A stretch of 64,000 nucleotides of DNA from Herbaspirillum sp. alder98 (GCF_020179755.1 NZ_JAIUCY010000008.1:62001-126000); one strand, 5' to 3'. Positions 20,596 through 30,396 are shown, numbered from the stretch's first letter. Program-made: numbers and translations. Notes: generated by a model from the letters alone, not told the origin.

Positions 20596-20798
20596 CCAGC
20601 ACGCATCGCGAAGACATCCAGCGCCGCATCATCGAGCTTGAGGTCGAGCACCGCGACCTCGATAACGTCATCGACATGCTCATCCGCGACGCCCGCGCCG
20701 AAGACTTGCAGCTGCGTCGACTCAAGAAGCGCAAGTTGCAGCTCAAGGACCATATCTCGTTGCTGAAGATGCAACTGGTGCCCGATATCCCGGCCTGA
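20592..20798 (+). CDS. DUF465 (YdcH-like) small protein
   Basis: 68 residues, mostly two helices. IQRRIIELEVEHRDLDNVIDML and LQLRRLKKRKLQLKDHISLLKMQL match the antiparallel helical hairpin of the DUF465/YdcH family; the function of the family is unknown. ATGA overlap with the coiled-coil gene indicates translational coupling. Confidence 0.88.
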   Translation: MTSTHREDIQRRIIELEVEHRDLDNVIDMLIRDARAEDLQLRRLKKRKLQLKDHISLLKMQLVPDIPA

Positions 20799-20951
20799 GC
20801 CGCATGGGCAGACCTGCAGGGTGAGAGCGCGTAAAATAGCGGATTGATATCGGTGAGCCGGTACGCCTGAAGCGTGAGGCGTCGCAGCTCGCCAGCCCGG
20901 ACCGGCTGCGCGCCGGTCCTCTTGCGTTTTTATTCCTACAGGCTTGTCGCA

Positions 20952-23093
20952 GTGATTGTTCCAGAAGAGGTCGCACCGGAGGCACCCGGTATTCATGATG
21001 CCGAGATCGATCGACTGTTCGGCGCCGGCGGACCGCTTGGCGGCGCAGTCGGCAGCTACCGGCCGCGCCATGCCCAGACCGCCATGGCCAAGGCGATTGC
21101 CGCCGCCATCGCCAACCAGGGCACCCTGATCGCCGAAGCCGGCACCGGCACCGGCAAGACCTTCGCCTACCTGGTCCCGGCGCTGCTGTGGGGCGGCAAG
21201 GTGATTGTCTCGACCGGCACCAAGACCCTGCAGGACCAGCTCTTCAAGCGCGACATCCCCACTGTACGAAAGGCCCTGGCCGCGCCCGTGTCGGTGGCGC
21301 TGCTCAAGGGACGTTCCAATTACCTGTGCCATTACCACCTCGAACGCACGCTGCAGAACGGTCGCCTGACGGCGCGCGAAGATGTCGGCTACCTGCGCGA
21401 CATCTCGCGCTTCATGAAGACCACCACCACGGGCGACAAGGCCGAGCTGACGGCGGTGCCCGAGACCGCATCGGTATGGAACCTGGTGACGTCCACGCGT
21501 GACACCTGCTTCGGCGCCGACTGCCAGTATTACCAGGATTGCTTCGTCATGAAGGCCCGCAAGGAGGCCCAGCAAGCCGATGTGGTGGTGGTCAATCACC
21601 ACCTGTTCTTTGCCGATGTGGCACTCAAGGACACCGGCGTGGCCGAGCTGCTGCCCACGGCCAACACCGTCATCTTCGACGAAGCGCACCAGTTGCCCGA
21701 GACCGCGACCCTGTTCTTCGGCGAGACGGTGTCGACCTCGCAGGTGCTGGAGTTGTGCCGCGACGTGCTGGCCGAGGGCTTGTCGCATGCGCGCGATGGC
21801 GCCGACTGGGCGCGCCTGGTGGCCACCGTCGAGCGTGCCGCACGCGATCTGCGGCTGGTGTTTCCCGAGGACTCGATCCGCCTGGCGGTGAACCAGATCG
21901 CCGCGTCCAGCACTTTCTTTCCGTCGTTGCAGACGCTGATGGACAGCTTGGACGACATGATCGCAGTGCTCGACAAGCAGGCCGAACGGGCCGAGACCAT
22001 CGAACAGTGCCGCGACCGGGCGGTCGAGATACTGCGCCAGCTGGAAGCCTGGAACGATCCGCAGGCCGGCGCCAAGACGGCGCGCGCGGCGAAGGTGGCC
22101 AAGGCGGCCGACGCTGTTGAAGTCACCAACGCCACCAAAGCCACTGCGGGCGTGCCGGCCGAGGTCGCCGAGGCGGCCGGGGAGGGGCGGCAATTCTATG
22201 TGCTGTGGGTGGAGGCGTTTGCCTCGTCGCTGCAGTTGCATCGCACGCCGCTGTCGATCGCGCCGATCTTCAACAAACAGCGCGAAGGCAGCCCGCGCGC
22301 CTGGATCTTCACCTCGGCCACGCTGGCCGTGAAGCGCGACTTCAACCACTATGCGGCGCAGATGGGGTTGTGGAACGAGCCGGCCCATTCCTGGCCCAGC
22401 CCGTTCGACTACGAACAGCAGGGTTTGCTGTACGTGCCGCCGAACCTGCCGCAACCCAATTCATTCGAATACACCGACGCCGTGCTGGATGCGGCGCTGC
22501 CGGCGATCGAATCGGCCGGTGGTCGCTGCTTCTTCCTGTGCACCACATTGCGCGCGGTCAATCGCGCCGCCGAGCGATTGCGCACCGAATTCGCCGAGCG
22601 CCAGCTGCCGTATCCGCTGTTCGTGCAGGGCGAGGCCGGGCGCACCGAACTGCTGGATCGCTTCCGGGCTTCGGGCAACGGCGTGCTGATCGGCAGCCAG
22701 AGTTTCTGGGAAGGGGTGGACGTGCGGGGCGATGCGCTGTCGCTGGTGATCATCGACAAGCTGCCGTTTTCGCCACCCGATGACCCGGTGCTGGCGGCCC
22801 GCATCAGCGAGATGGAAAAGCAGGGCCTCAACGGCTTCGTGCACCATCAGTTGCCGGCCGCCATCATCACCCTCAAGCAGGGCGCCGGACGCCTGATCCG
22901 CGATGAGGGCGACCGTGGCGTGCTGATGATCTGCGACCCGCGCCTGATCACCAAGAACTACGGCCGCCGTATCTGGCAGAGCCTGCCGCCGTTCAAGCGC
23001 ACCCGCGAGTTGTCGGTGGTGCAGGACTTCTTCCTGCGGCAGGCCGCCATCAAGGCCGGCACTATTATCGAACCCGTCATTCCCGAGGCCTAG
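20952..23093 (+). CDS. DinG/YoaA-type ATP-dependent DNA helicase
   Basis: About 713 residues. Superfamily 2, XPD-like helicase with an iron-sulfur cluster. Walker A EAGTGTGKT lies at 62-70. Clustered cysteines (NYLCHYHLERTLQ and DTCFGADCQYYQDCF) are the [4Fe-4S] ligands. DEAH is in IFDEAHQLPETA, and the C-terminal motifs include GSQSFWEGVDVRGD and QGAGRLIRDEGDRG. An Ala/Lys/Thr-rich insert of about 40 residues sits mid-protein (around 375-415). A GTG start with ACAGG upstream is chosen because homology begins just after it; a longer GTG start at 20874 is possible. Role in DNA repair is by family. Confidence 0.92.
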   Translation: MIVPEEVAPEAPGIHDAEIDRLFGAGGPLGGAVGSYRPRHAQTAMAKAIAAAIANQGTLIAEAGTGTGKTFAYLVPALLWGGKVIVSTGTKTLQDQLFKRDIPTVRKALAAPVSVALLKGRSNYLCHYHLERTLQNGRLTAREDVGYLRDISRFMKTTTTGDKAELTAVPETASVWNLVTSTRDTCFGADCQYYQDCFVMKARKEAQQADVVVVNHHLFFADVALKDTGVAELLPTANTVIFDEAHQLPETATLFFGETVSTSQVLELCRDVLAEGLSHARDGADWARLVATVERAARDLRLVFPEDSIRLAVNQIAASSTFFPSLQTLMDSLDDMIAVLDKQAERAETIEQCRDRAVEILRQLEAWNDPQAGAKTARAAKVAKAADAVEVTNATKATAGVPAEVAEAAGEGRQFYVLWVEAFASSLQLHRTPLSIAPIFNKQREGSPRAWIFTSATLAVKRDFNHYAAQMGLWNEPAHSWPSPFDYEQQGLLYVPPNLPQPNSFEYTDAVLDAALPAIESAGGRCFFLCTTLRAVNRAAERLRTEFAERQLPYPLFVQGEAGRTELLDRFRASGNGVLIGSQSFWEGVDVRGDALSLVIIDKLPFSPPDDPVLAARISEMEKQGLNGFVHHQLPAAIITLKQGAGRLIRDEGDRGVLMICDPRLITKNYGRRIWQSLPPFKRTRELSVVQDFFLRQAAIKAGTIIEPVIPEA

Positions 23094-23099
23094 CACGCC

Positions 23100-24053
23100 A
23101 TGTCCAGCCTGACTTCCCTGGTGCCGGTGCGCGCCTCCGAACTGATGCTGGGCCGCCCCGCGCCCTGGCCGATCTATAACGAAGCCGGCGAACTGCTGCT
23201 GGCGCGCGGCACCGTGGTCGAGACCCAGGCCCAGCTTGAAGGGCTGGTCGCCAACGGCTTGTACCGAAACGCCAACTGGGTCAGCGAGCCGGACACCATG
23301 TCGGTGCCGCTGCCGCAGGCGCGCGACGTGCTGCGCAAGAAACTGGGCATGGGCAAGAAGCCGCCGCTGAAGCCATCGGCGTCGGTGCGCGGCGCCGAGA
23401 GCGTGATCGCCCTCGACGAGGTGCGCTGGCAGATGGGCGACAGCCTGTGGCTGCAGTTCAAGGAAGACGCCGCCCAACGCTTCAGCGTGACCCTGCTGGG
23501 CGTGATCCCGGGCAAGAGCATCATGGTCAGCGTGCCGGTGAAGGAGGGTAAGCAATTATTCATCCGCGAGGGCCAGGCTTTCGTGGTGCGGGCGCTGGCC
23601 GGCAAGCGCGCGTATGCGTTCTCGGCGCAATTGCTAAAGAACCAGCAGGCGCCGTTCGCCTACATGCACCTGTCGAGCCCACGCGAGGTGCGCTGCACCG
23701 TGATCCGGCAGGATATGCGGGTGCCGGTGGGGGCCGAGGGTTTCCTGACCTTCGGCGCGGCCCATCCGTTGCCGGCCAGCGTGATCGACCTGAGCCTGGG
23801 CGGGGCGTCGCTGGTGGCGCCGCCGCTGGCGTCCCAGAGCGCGCCCCAGAAGGGGGCGGTCGGCAAGCTGTCGTTCGTGGCGGGCATCGCCGACCAGCAA
23901 CTCGGGCTGGACCTGCCGGTGGTGTTGCGCACCGTGGAATCGCTGGGCGACCCCGGCTGGCTCAAGTACGGTATCGAATTTGCGCAATTGCCAGCGCGCG
24001 ACCGGCTGGTGCTGTCGGCCTATGTCTACCAGGAACTGAGCGCGCAGGAATAG
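23100..24053 (+). CDS. PilZ-domain c-di-GMP receptor, flagellar-brake (YcgR) like
   Basis: 317 residues. The N-terminal segment ([31 protein letters not shown]) precedes a YcgR-N-like domain at about 105-195 (GDSLWLQF...GKSIMVSVP...[11 protein letters not shown]). The PilZ domain follows with RQDMR at 203-207 (the RxxxR motif) and DLSLGG (the D/NxSxxG motif), so c-di-GMP binding is expected. The target (flagellar motor, surface glycan or other) is not shown; no flagellar genes are near. Starts 7 nt after the DinG-like gene. Confidence 0.88.
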   Translation: MSSLTSLVPVRASELMLGRPAPWPIYNEAGELLLARGTVVETQAQLEGLVANGLYRNANWVSEPDTMSVPLPQARDVLRKKLGMGKKPPLKPSASVRGAESVIALDEVRWQMGDSLWLQFKEDAAQRFSVTLLGVIPGKSIMVSVPVKEGKQLFIREGQAFVVRALAGKRAYAFSAQLLKNQQAPFAYMHLSSPREVRCTVIRQDMRVPVGAEGFLTFGAAHPLPASVIDLSLGGASLVAPPLASQSAPQKGAVGKLSFVAGIADQQLGLDLPVVLRTVESLGDPGWLKYGIEFAQLPARDRLVLSAYVYQELSAQE

Positions 24054-24138
24054 CCTGGCGGCATGCCGCCGTAAAACCACGCGAGATTGTGCTGTCGCGC
24101 TGCAATCGGGGACCCTGGCATCGGTTAAAATGCAGCCC

Positions 24139-24876
24139 ATGAAAATCCTGATCAGCAACGACGACGGTTATCTTGCGCCCGGCATCATCGCCCTGGCCGA
24201 GGCGCTCGCGCCGATCGCCGACATCACCGTCGTCGCGCCCGACAGCAACCGTTCCGGCAGCTCCAATTCGCTTACGCTGGACCGGCCGCTGTGGGTCGAG
24301 CAGGCCGCCAATGGTTTTTATTATCTGAATGGCACGCCTTCGGATTGCGTGCATGTGGCGTTGACCGGGTTGCTCACCGAGCGCCCGGACCTGATCGTGT
24401 CGGGCATCAACCAGGGCCAGAACATGGGCGACGACACGCTCTATTCCGGTACCGTGGCCGCGGCCACCGAGGGCTTCCTGTTCGGGATCCCGGCGATCGC
24501 CTTTTCGCAGATGCACAAGGGCTGGGACGAGCTCAAGAGCGCCGCCCGGGTCGCCCGTGAAGTGGTGCAGCGCCAGTTCGACGCCTTGCCCAGGCCTTAT
24601 CTGCTCAACGTCAACATCCCCAATTTGCCTTACGACCAGTTGCGCGGCCCGGTCGCTACCCGCCTGGGCAAGCGCCACATGTCGGAGCCGGTCCACAAGT
24701 TGACTGACCCGCACGGGCGCGACCTTTACTGGATCGGCCCGGCCGGCCAGGCGCGCGATGGCGGCGAGGGGACCGATTTCCACGCGACCGCCAACGGCTT
24801 CATCTCGATCACGCCGCTGCAGATCGACCTGACCCACGCCGCTCAACTCGACAACCTGAAGAAAGCGCTCGCATGA
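24139..24876 (+). CDS. surE: 5'/3'-nucleotidase SurE
   Basis: 245 residues. Metal-dependent survival-protein phosphatase acting on nucleoside monophosphates. [16 protein letters not shown] holds the metal-binding Asp8-Asp9, [13 protein letters not shown] binds phosphate, and [26 protein letters not shown] is the family core. The second ATG is chosen; another ATG lies 9 nt earlier. Overlaps pcm by 4 nt and opens the surE-pcm-nlpD-rpoS cluster. Confidence 0.96.
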   Translation: MKILISNDDGYLAPGIIALAEALAPIADITVVAPDSNRSGSSNSLTLDRPLWVEQAANGFYYLNGTPSDCVHVALTGLLTERPDLIVSGINQGQNMGDDTLYSGTVAAATEGFLFGIPAIAFSQMHKGWDELKSAARVAREVVQRQFDALPRPYLLNVNIPNLPYDQLRGPVATRLGKRHMSEPVHKLTDPHGRDLYWIGPAGQARDGGEGTDFHATANGFISITPLQIDLTHAAQLDNLKKALA

Positions 24877-25841
24877 GCGACAAGCAAAGCCGCTTTCCGC
24901 TGACCCTGTCATCGGTGGTAGACAAGAAGAAGACCGGCAATGCCGGCCACGGTCGTCCGCAGGCCACGACTCAGACCGCGGCCAAGAACGCCGCGCAGTC
25001 CTCGCAACGGGCCGCCGAGCAGCGCAATGCGCTGACGCCGCTGCAGCAGGGGCTGTCGCAGGCATTGCGGGCGCCGGCGGCGCCGCGCAACCTGCCGCCG
25101 CAACAGCAGCCACTGTTGAGTGCGCGTCCGGTGCCCAAGACGGCGGTGCGCAATGTCATGAGCGTGACCCAGACCAACAGCTCCAATCATCCTTCGCCGC
25201 TGGCCTCGGAGGCGGTGCGCCGCGCCATGGTGGCGCGGGTGGCCAAGCAGGGCGTGGCCGACGCCAAGGTGCTGGCGGCGCTCGAGGCGGTGCCGCGCCA
25301 CATGTTCGTCGAGCCGGGGCTGGCCAGCCAGGCCTATATCGATGCGTCCCTGCCGATCGGCCATCACCAGACCATTTCGCAGCCCTACATCGTGGCGCGC
25401 ATGATCGAGATCATGCGTGAGAATCGCCATGGCGGGCGCCTGGACCGGGTGCTGGAGATCGGCACCGGTTGCGGCTATCAGGCCGCGGTGCTGTCGCGGG
25501 TGGCCACCGAAGTCTATTCGATCGAGCGCATCAAGCCGCTGCACGAATTGGCCAAGACCAACCTGCGGCCATTGCGCGTGGCCAATATCCGCTTGCACTA
25601 CGGAGATGGTATGCTTGGCCTGCCTCAGGTGGCGCCGTTCGACGGCATCATCCTGGCAGCAGCGGGCCTGGAAGTACCGCAGGCCCTGCTCGAGCAACTG
25701 GCCATCGGTGGCCGGCTGGTGGCGCCGGTGGGTGAGCGTCAGCAGGTGCTGGAATTGATCGAACGCACCGGACAACGCGATTGGCGACGCTCGACGCTGG
25801 AGCAATGTCATTTCGTGCCGCTGCGGCCGGGTACGGTGTAA
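24873..25841 (+). CDS. pcm: protein-L-isoaspartate O-methyltransferase with long N-terminal extension
   Basis: 322 residues. SAM-dependent repair of isoaspartyl residues in aged proteins. The catalytic part begins at about residue 110 ([17 protein letters not shown]). [44 protein letters not shown] (SAM motif I) and [13 protein letters not shown] are visible. The first 100 residues are a low-complexity Gln/Ala/Thr/Pro tail not present in the roughly 208-residue E. coli enzyme. ATGA overlap with surE fixes the long start. Confidence 0.93.
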   Translation: MSDKQSRFPLTLSSVVDKKKTGNAGHGRPQATTQTAAKNAAQSSQRAAEQRNALTPLQQGLSQALRAPAAPRNLPPQQQPLLSARPVPKTAVRNVMSVTQTNSSNHPSPLASEAVRRAMVARVAKQGVADAKVLAALEAVPRHMFVEPGLASQAYIDASLPIGHHQTISQPYIVARMIEIMRENRHGGRLDRVLEIGTGCGYQAAVLSRVATEVYSIERIKPLHELAKTNLRPLRVANIRLHYGDGMLGLPQVAPFDGIILAAAGLEVPQALLEQLAIGGRLVAPVGERQQVLELIERTGQRDWRRSTLEQCHFVPLRPGTV

Positions 25842-25854
25842 TAACTAAATATCA

Positions 25855-25875
25855 TGACGGCCCGCGCGGGCCCGT
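25855..25875 (+). promoter_or_regulatory. GC-rich hairpin between pcm and nlpD
   Basis: GACGG-C-CCGC-G-CGGG-CCCGTC forms an almost perfect dyad 14 nt after the pcm stop, without a T-run. It may be a weak terminator or processing stem before nlpD. A TATAAA at 25922-25927 is a possible nlpD -10. Confidence 0.35.
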
Positions 25876-25942
25876 CGTTGCGGATGAACTTCTGTCGCTG
25901 GTGGCGGGTCCACTAGCGTTGTATAAAATTTACTGTAAGAGC

Positions 25943-26917
25943 ATGAACAAAATTCGTTTGGCTGTCCTGGGGGGCGTCGTCGGTATCCTGGCTGCTTGCA
26001 GCTCGACACCCAATCAGGCGCCGGTGGTCGAACGTACCACCAACACTGCCAAGCCGGTCGAGACTGCTCCGGTGGCCGCTGCTGCTGCCGCGGTGCCGTC
26101 CGGACCCGGTTATTACACCGTCAAGAAGGGCGATACGCTTTATCGTATTGCGCTGGAGGTCGGACAAAGTTATCGCGATCTGGTGGCCTGGAACAACCTG
26201 ACCAACCCGAACGACATCAAGGTCGATCAGGTGCTGCGGGTAGCCCCGCCTGATCGTGCCGGCACCGGGCCGGCGCAGACGGCTATGGTGACGCCGACGC
26301 AGGCAGGCGGCATCGAAGTCAAGCCGCTGGGTGCACCTGGCACGGCGCCGGCAGCTACTGCGGCGGCGGGCGGTAACAAGACCGGCCCGCGTGGCGACAA
26401 GCGGGCCTATTCCGATAGCGCCCTGGCCGAACTCGAACGGCCGGATGCGGCGACAGCGCCTGCCGTGGCAGCAGCGCCGGCGGCGCCCAAGGCCGAGCAG
26501 CCCCATGCGGCCGAGAAGCCGGCGACGGCCGCCGGTGCGGCCAGCGAAGATGAAGGCGTGAGCTGGATGTGGCCGGCCGAAGGTAAGGTCGTGGGCACCT
26601 ACGAAGGCGGCAAGAAGGGCGTCGATATTGCAGGCAAGTCGGGCCAGGCGGTGATGGCCGCAGGTGCGGGCAAGATCATGTATGCCGGCAGCGGCATTCG
26701 TGGCTACGGCAACCTGGTGATCATCAAGCACACCAACAACCTGTTGTCGGCGTATGCGCATAACAAGACCATTCTGGTCAAGGAAGGGCAAAGCGTTACC
26801 AAGGGGCAGAAAATCGCAGAGATGGGCAATTCGGACAGCGATAGCGTGAAACTGCACTTTGAAATCCGTCAACAGGGTAAGCCTGTCGATCCCGCTAAAT
26901 ACTTACCGCCACGTTAG
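25943..26917 (+). CDS. nlpD: NlpD-like lipoprotein, LysM and M23 domains
   Basis: 324 residues. A lipoprotein signal at 1-18 has lipobox LAAC at the acylated Cys18. A LysM peptidoglycan-binding domain covers about 54-100 (YYTVKKGDTLYRIALEVGQSYRDLVAWNNLTNPNDIKVDQVLRV). A long Ala/Pro linker precedes a C-terminal M23 (LytM) domain (GKVVGTYEGGKKGVDIAGKSGQAVMAA...HTNNLLSAYAHN). The catalytic HxH/H residues are not all kept (GVDIAG in place of GxDxxx with His), as in NlpD-type amidase activators. Placed directly before rpoS, whose promoter often lies inside nlpD. Confidence 0.93.
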   Translation: MNKIRLAVLGGVVGILAACSSTPNQAPVVERTTNTAKPVETAPVAAAAAAVPSGPGYYTVKKGDTLYRIALEVGQSYRDLVAWNNLTNPNDIKVDQVLRVAPPDRAGTGPAQTAMVTPTQAGGIEVKPLGAPGTAPAATAAAGGNKTGPRGDKRAYSDSALAELERPDAATAPAVAAAPAAPKAEQPHAAEKPATAAGAASEDEGVSWMWPAEGKVVGTYEGGKKGVDIAGKSGQAVMAAGAGKIMYAGSGIRGYGNLVIIKHTNNLLSAYAHNKTILVKEGQSVTKGQKIAEMGNSDSDSVKLHFEIRQQGKPVDPAKYLPPR

Positions 26918-26920
26918 CTT

Positions 26921-27976
26921 ATGACAGGCAATCGCCCCGATCACCAGCCGGACCAGGATCCTCGCCACGAGGACATAGACGAACCCATTGATGAGGTCGA
27001 CGAACCGGAAGTGATTGATGGCGATCCCGCCGCCCTTGATGCGCTCGATGCTGATGGCGCACAGGACGGCGAGGGCGGCCAGGGCGAGCGTGCAGCCTCC
27101 GGCGGCGCCGAAGAACTCAAGAAGGTGCTGGCCGCCGAGCTCTCCACCGACACCACCCAGCATTACCTCAACAAGATCGGCGCCAAGCCGCTCCTGACGG
27201 CAGCTGAAGAACTGCATTTCGCGACCCTGGCCAAGCAGGGCGAGTTCGAGGCCCGGCAGAAGATGATCGAACACAACCTGCGGCTGGTGGTGTCGATCGC
27301 CAAGCACTACATCAATCGCGGCGTGGCCTTGCTGGACCTGATCGAAGAGGGCAACCTCGGCCTGATGCGCGCCATCGACAAGTTCGAGCCCGAGCGCGGC
27401 TTTCGTTTTTCGACCTACGCCACCTGGTGGATCCGCCAGAGCATCGAGCGGGCCATCATGAACCAGGCCCGCACCGTGCGCCTGCCGGTGCACATGGTGC
27501 GCGAACTGAACCAGATCCTGCGCGCCAAATACCACCTTGAGGCGCAACAGCGCAATGGGCGCGACGCCAGCGCCGAGGATATCGCGCACCTGGTCGAGCG
27601 CCCGGTCGAAGAAGTGCAGGACGTGCTGGCCCTGTCGGAGCACGCCGCCTCGCTCGATACCCCGCTCGACAACGATCCCCAGGCCAGCCTGATGGATCTG
27701 CTGCCCAGCGCGGTCGAAGAACATCCCGATACGCGTGCCGAAACCCATGAAATGGCGCTGCTGATCCGCGAATGGCTCAAGGGCCTGACCGAGAAGCAGC
27801 GGGTGGTGGTGGCGCGTCGCTTCGGGCTCGATAACGACGATCCTTCGACCCTCGAACAACTGGCCGGTGAAATGGGCATCACCCGCGAGCGGGTGCGCCA
27901 GGTGCAGCAAGAGGCGCTGGTCAAGCTCAAGCGGCTGCTGACGGCGCGTGGCGTAGGGCGCGACGCCTTGTTCTGA
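26921..27976 (+). CDS. rpoS: RNA polymerase sigma factor RpoS
   Basis: 351 residues. Stationary-phase/general stress sigma-70 family factor. The first 65 residues are an acidic extension (many Asp, Glu, Pro). Regions 1.2-2.4 run from LSTDTTQHYLNKIGAKPLLTAAEE to GFRFSTYATWWIRQSIERAIMNQARTVRLP, region 3 follows, and region 4.2 has STLEQLAGEMGITRERVRQVQQEALVKLKR. The gene order surE-pcm-nlpD-rpoS supports the symbol. It begins 3 nt after nlpD with no clear ribosome site, so coupling to nlpD translation is likely. Confidence 0.95.
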   Translation: MTGNRPDHQPDQDPRHEDIDEPIDEVDEPEVIDGDPAALDALDADGAQDGEGGQGERAASGGAEELKKVLAAELSTDTTQHYLNKIGAKPLLTAAEELHFATLAKQGEFEARQKMIEHNLRLVVSIAKHYINRGVALLDLIEEGNLGLMRAIDKFEPERGFRFSTYATWWIRQSIERAIMNQARTVRLPVHMVRELNQILRAKYHLEAQQRNGRDASAEDIAHLVERPVEEVQDVLALSEHAASLDTPLDNDPQASLMDLLPSAVEEHPDTRAETHEMALLIREWLKGLTEKQRVVVARRFGLDNDDPSTLEQLAGEMGITRERVRQVQQEALVKLKRLLTARGVGRDALF

Positions 27977-27990
27977 TTCGACCGAAACGA

Positions 27991-28006
27991 CACACCTTCG
28001 GGTGTG
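27991..28006 (+). terminator. UUCG hairpin after rpoS
   Basis: CACACC-TTCG-GGTGTG, a stable tetraloop hairpin 14 nt after the rpoS stop, followed by GCGCTTTCC. The weak T-run makes it a partial terminator at best. Confidence 0.4.
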
Positions 28007-28092
28007 GCGCTTTCCTCCGGCTGCCGGATCGCGGACAATAGCGCTTTTCTTTTTGGCAGCGGACCTCCGGGTCCCACCGCGCAGTTTCCTTC

Positions 28093-29451
28093 ATGCAACA
28101 AGATCCCATCATAGATATCAAATCGCTCGACATGGACGGTCGTGGCGTCGGCCATCTTCATAACGAAGACGGGTCGCCCGGCAAGGTGATCTTCGTCGAG
28201 GGCGCATTGCCCGGCGAACGCGTCAGCTTCAGTTCGTTTCGCAAGAAGGCGCGCTGGGAAGCCGCCAACATGACCGCGCTGCACCGCGAATCGTCGCAGC
28301 GCACGGTGCCCCGCTGCGACTATTTCGATACCTGCGGCGGCTGCGCCATGCAGCACCTGGAGCCGGCAGCGCAGGTCGCCATGAAGCAGCGCATCCTCGA
28401 AGACAACCTGTGGCATATCGGCAAGACCCGCGCCGGGGTGATGTTGCGCCCGGTCTACGGGCCGACCTGGGGTTATCGCTACCGGGCCCGCATCTCGGTG
28501 CGCAATGTACCCAAGAAGGGTGGCGTGCTGGTGGGCTTTCACGAGAAGCGCTCGATCTACATCGTCGACATGAAGACCTGCGATGTGCTGCCGCCGAATG
28601 TCTCGGCCATCCTGGTGCCGCTGCGCGAGCTGGTCGCCGCGCTGTCGATTCGCGACAGCGTGCCGCAGATGGAGCTGGCCGTGGGCGAGGGCGACAACGG
28701 CGCCAAGGTCACGGTGCTGGTGCTGCGCGTGATGGCGCCGCCCAGCGCGGCCGATGAGACCTTGCTCAAGGCGTTCGCCGACCGCCATGACATCCAGTGG
28801 TGGTTGCAGTCGAAGGGGCCGGAGAGTGCCACGCCGTTCTACCCGCCGACGTCGCAATTGCAATACACCTTGCCTGAATTCGGCATCCGGATGCCGTTCA
28901 AGCCCACCGACTTTACCCAGGTCAATCACCAGATCAACCGGGTGCTGGTGGCGCGCGCCTTGCGCCTGCTGGACGTGCAGCCGCACGAGCGCGTGGCGGA
29001 CCTGTTCTGCGGCCTGGGCAATTTCACATTGCCCATCGCCACCCAGGCGCGCGAAGTGGTGGGGATCGAGGGCAGTACCGCCCTGACCACCCGCGCCCTT
29101 GAAAACGCCAAGGTCAATGGCGTGGACGCGAAAACCAGCTTTCATTGCCGCAACCTGTTCGAGGCCAAGCCAGAGGATTTCGTCGCGTTGGGCAAGTTCG
29201 ACCGCATGCTGATCGACCCGCCGCGCGAGGGCGCGCAGGAGGTCTGCCGGGCGCTGGTCGAATTGCCGCCGGAGCATCAGCACCTGAAGCCGCGCCGCAT
29301 CGTCTACGTGTCGTGCAACCCGGCCACGCTGGCGCGCGACGCCGGCATGCTGGTGCATCAGGGCGGGTACACGCTCAACTACGCGGGGGTGGTCAACATG
29401 TTCCCGCATACGGCGCATGTCGAGTCGATTGCCGTGTTCGACCTGGCCTGA
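28093..29451 (+). CDS. rlmD: 23S rRNA (uracil(1939)-C(5))-methyltransferase
   Basis: 452 residues. An N-terminal TRAM domain (about 5-60) is followed by the iron-sulfur motif RCDYFDTCGGCAMQHL with a fourth Cys in MKTCDVLPP. The SAM site is in VADLFCGLGNFTLPIA, and the catalytic Cys is in IVYVSCNPATLARD. Methylates U1939 of 23S rRNA by family. Common neighbour of rpoS in beta-proteobacteria. Confidence 0.94.
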   Translation: MQQDPIIDIKSLDMDGRGVGHLHNEDGSPGKVIFVEGALPGERVSFSSFRKKARWEAANMTALHRESSQRTVPRCDYFDTCGGCAMQHLEPAAQVAMKQRILEDNLWHIGKTRAGVMLRPVYGPTWGYRYRARISVRNVPKKGGVLVGFHEKRSIYIVDMKTCDVLPPNVSAILVPLRELVAALSIRDSVPQMELAVGEGDNGAKVTVLVLRVMAPPSAADETLLKAFADRHDIQWWLQSKGPESATPFYPPTSQLQYTLPEFGIRMPFKPTDFTQVNHQINRVLVARALRLLDVQPHERVADLFCGLGNFTLPIATQAREVVGIEGSTALTTRALENAKVNGVDAKTSFHCRNLFEAKPEDFVALGKFDRMLIDPPREGAQEVCRALVELPPEHQHLKPRRIVYVSCNPATLARDAGMLVHQGGYTLNYAGVVNMFPHTAHVESIAVFDLA

Positions 29452-29486
29452 TGCCGGCGCGGGTTGGGCAGCGTTGTCCGGCGCAT

Positions 29487-29518
29487 AAAAAAACCGGCTC
29501 AAGCGAGCCGGTTTTTTG
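29487..29518. terminator. bidirectional terminator between rlmD and the BI-1 gene
   Basis: Stem ACCGGCTC/GAGCCGGT with an AAGC loop, a run of A before it and six T after it. The two flanking genes converge here, so it serves both strands. Confidence 0.92.
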
Positions 29519-29535
29519 TTGATACAGAAATAATG

Positions 29536-30228
29536 TCAGTCCCGGTTGCCGCCCAGGATACCCAGCAGCGAGAGCAGATTCACGAAGACGTTGTAGACGT
29601 CCAGATAGATTGACAATGTTGCCGAGATGTAATTGGTTTCGCCGCCGTTGACCACTTGCTGCACGTCGTACAGGATGTAGGCCGAGAAGATGCCGATGGC
29701 GATGGTCGAGATGACCAGTTGCAGTACCGGCATCTGCAGGAACATATTGGCCACTGCCGCCACCAGGATCACCAGCACGCCCACGAACAGCCACTTGCCC
29801 ATGCCCGAGAAGTCGCGCTTGGATACGGTGGCGATGGTGGCCATGGCGCCGAAGATCACTGCGGTGCCGCCGAAGGCCGTCATGATCAATGCGCCGCCGT
29901 TGGAATAGCCCAGCGTGTATTGGATCAGGCGCGACAGCATCAGGCCCATGAAGAAGGTGAAGCCCAGCAGCACGACCACGCCGAGCCCGGAATTCTTGGT
30001 TTTTTCGATGGCGTAGAAGAAGCCGAACGCAATCGCCAGGAACAGCACGAAGCCGATCATGGGGCTGCCGGCAAACAGGCTGAAATTGAACTGTACGCCC
30101 AGCCAGGCGCCCAGCACGGTCGGGATCATCGACAATGCCAGCAGCCAGTAGGTATTGCGCAGCACGCGGTTGCGACTGACCGCATTGGCAGTCGAATGGC
30201 CGAAAGTAGTGTCCAGATGTTGGTTCAT
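29536..30228 (-). CDS. Bax inhibitor-1/YccA family membrane protein
   Basis: 230 residues with seven predicted membrane helices. Family of TMBIM/YccA proteins, in bacteria linked to FtsH modulation or pH-dependent calcium leak. The loop SKRDFSGMGKWLFVGV and the C-terminal LYDVQQVVNGGETNYISATLSIYLDVYNVFVNLLSLLG carry the conserved acidic residues of the pore. The start MNQHLDTTFG is preceded by GGAGGA. A single-gene leftward unit facing rlmD. Confidence 0.92.
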   Translation of the reverse strand: MNQHLDTTFGHSTANAVSRNRVLRNTYWLLALSMIPTVLGAWLGVQFNFSLFAGSPMIGFVLFLAIAFGFFYAIEKTKNSGLGVVVLLGFTFFMGLMLSRLIQYTLGYSNGGALIMTAFGGTAVIFGAMATIATVSKRDFSGMGKWLFVGVLVILVAAVANMFLQMPVLQLVISTIAIGIFSAYILYDVQQVVNGGETNYISATLSIYLDVYNVFVNLLSLLGILGGNRD

Positions 30229-30396
30229 TTGTCCTCCAAATGCGTTGAAATGCGAGTCACAGCATAGCATGACAACACCCAATAACGACAAGTTGTCACT
30301 CGTGCTGATTCGTTGCTTGCTGCAGCGGCCAACTGGCGAGTTGTCATCGGCGCGTGCTTGATGTGTGAATTGCCATGTTATTTAATGGTTTCATGC

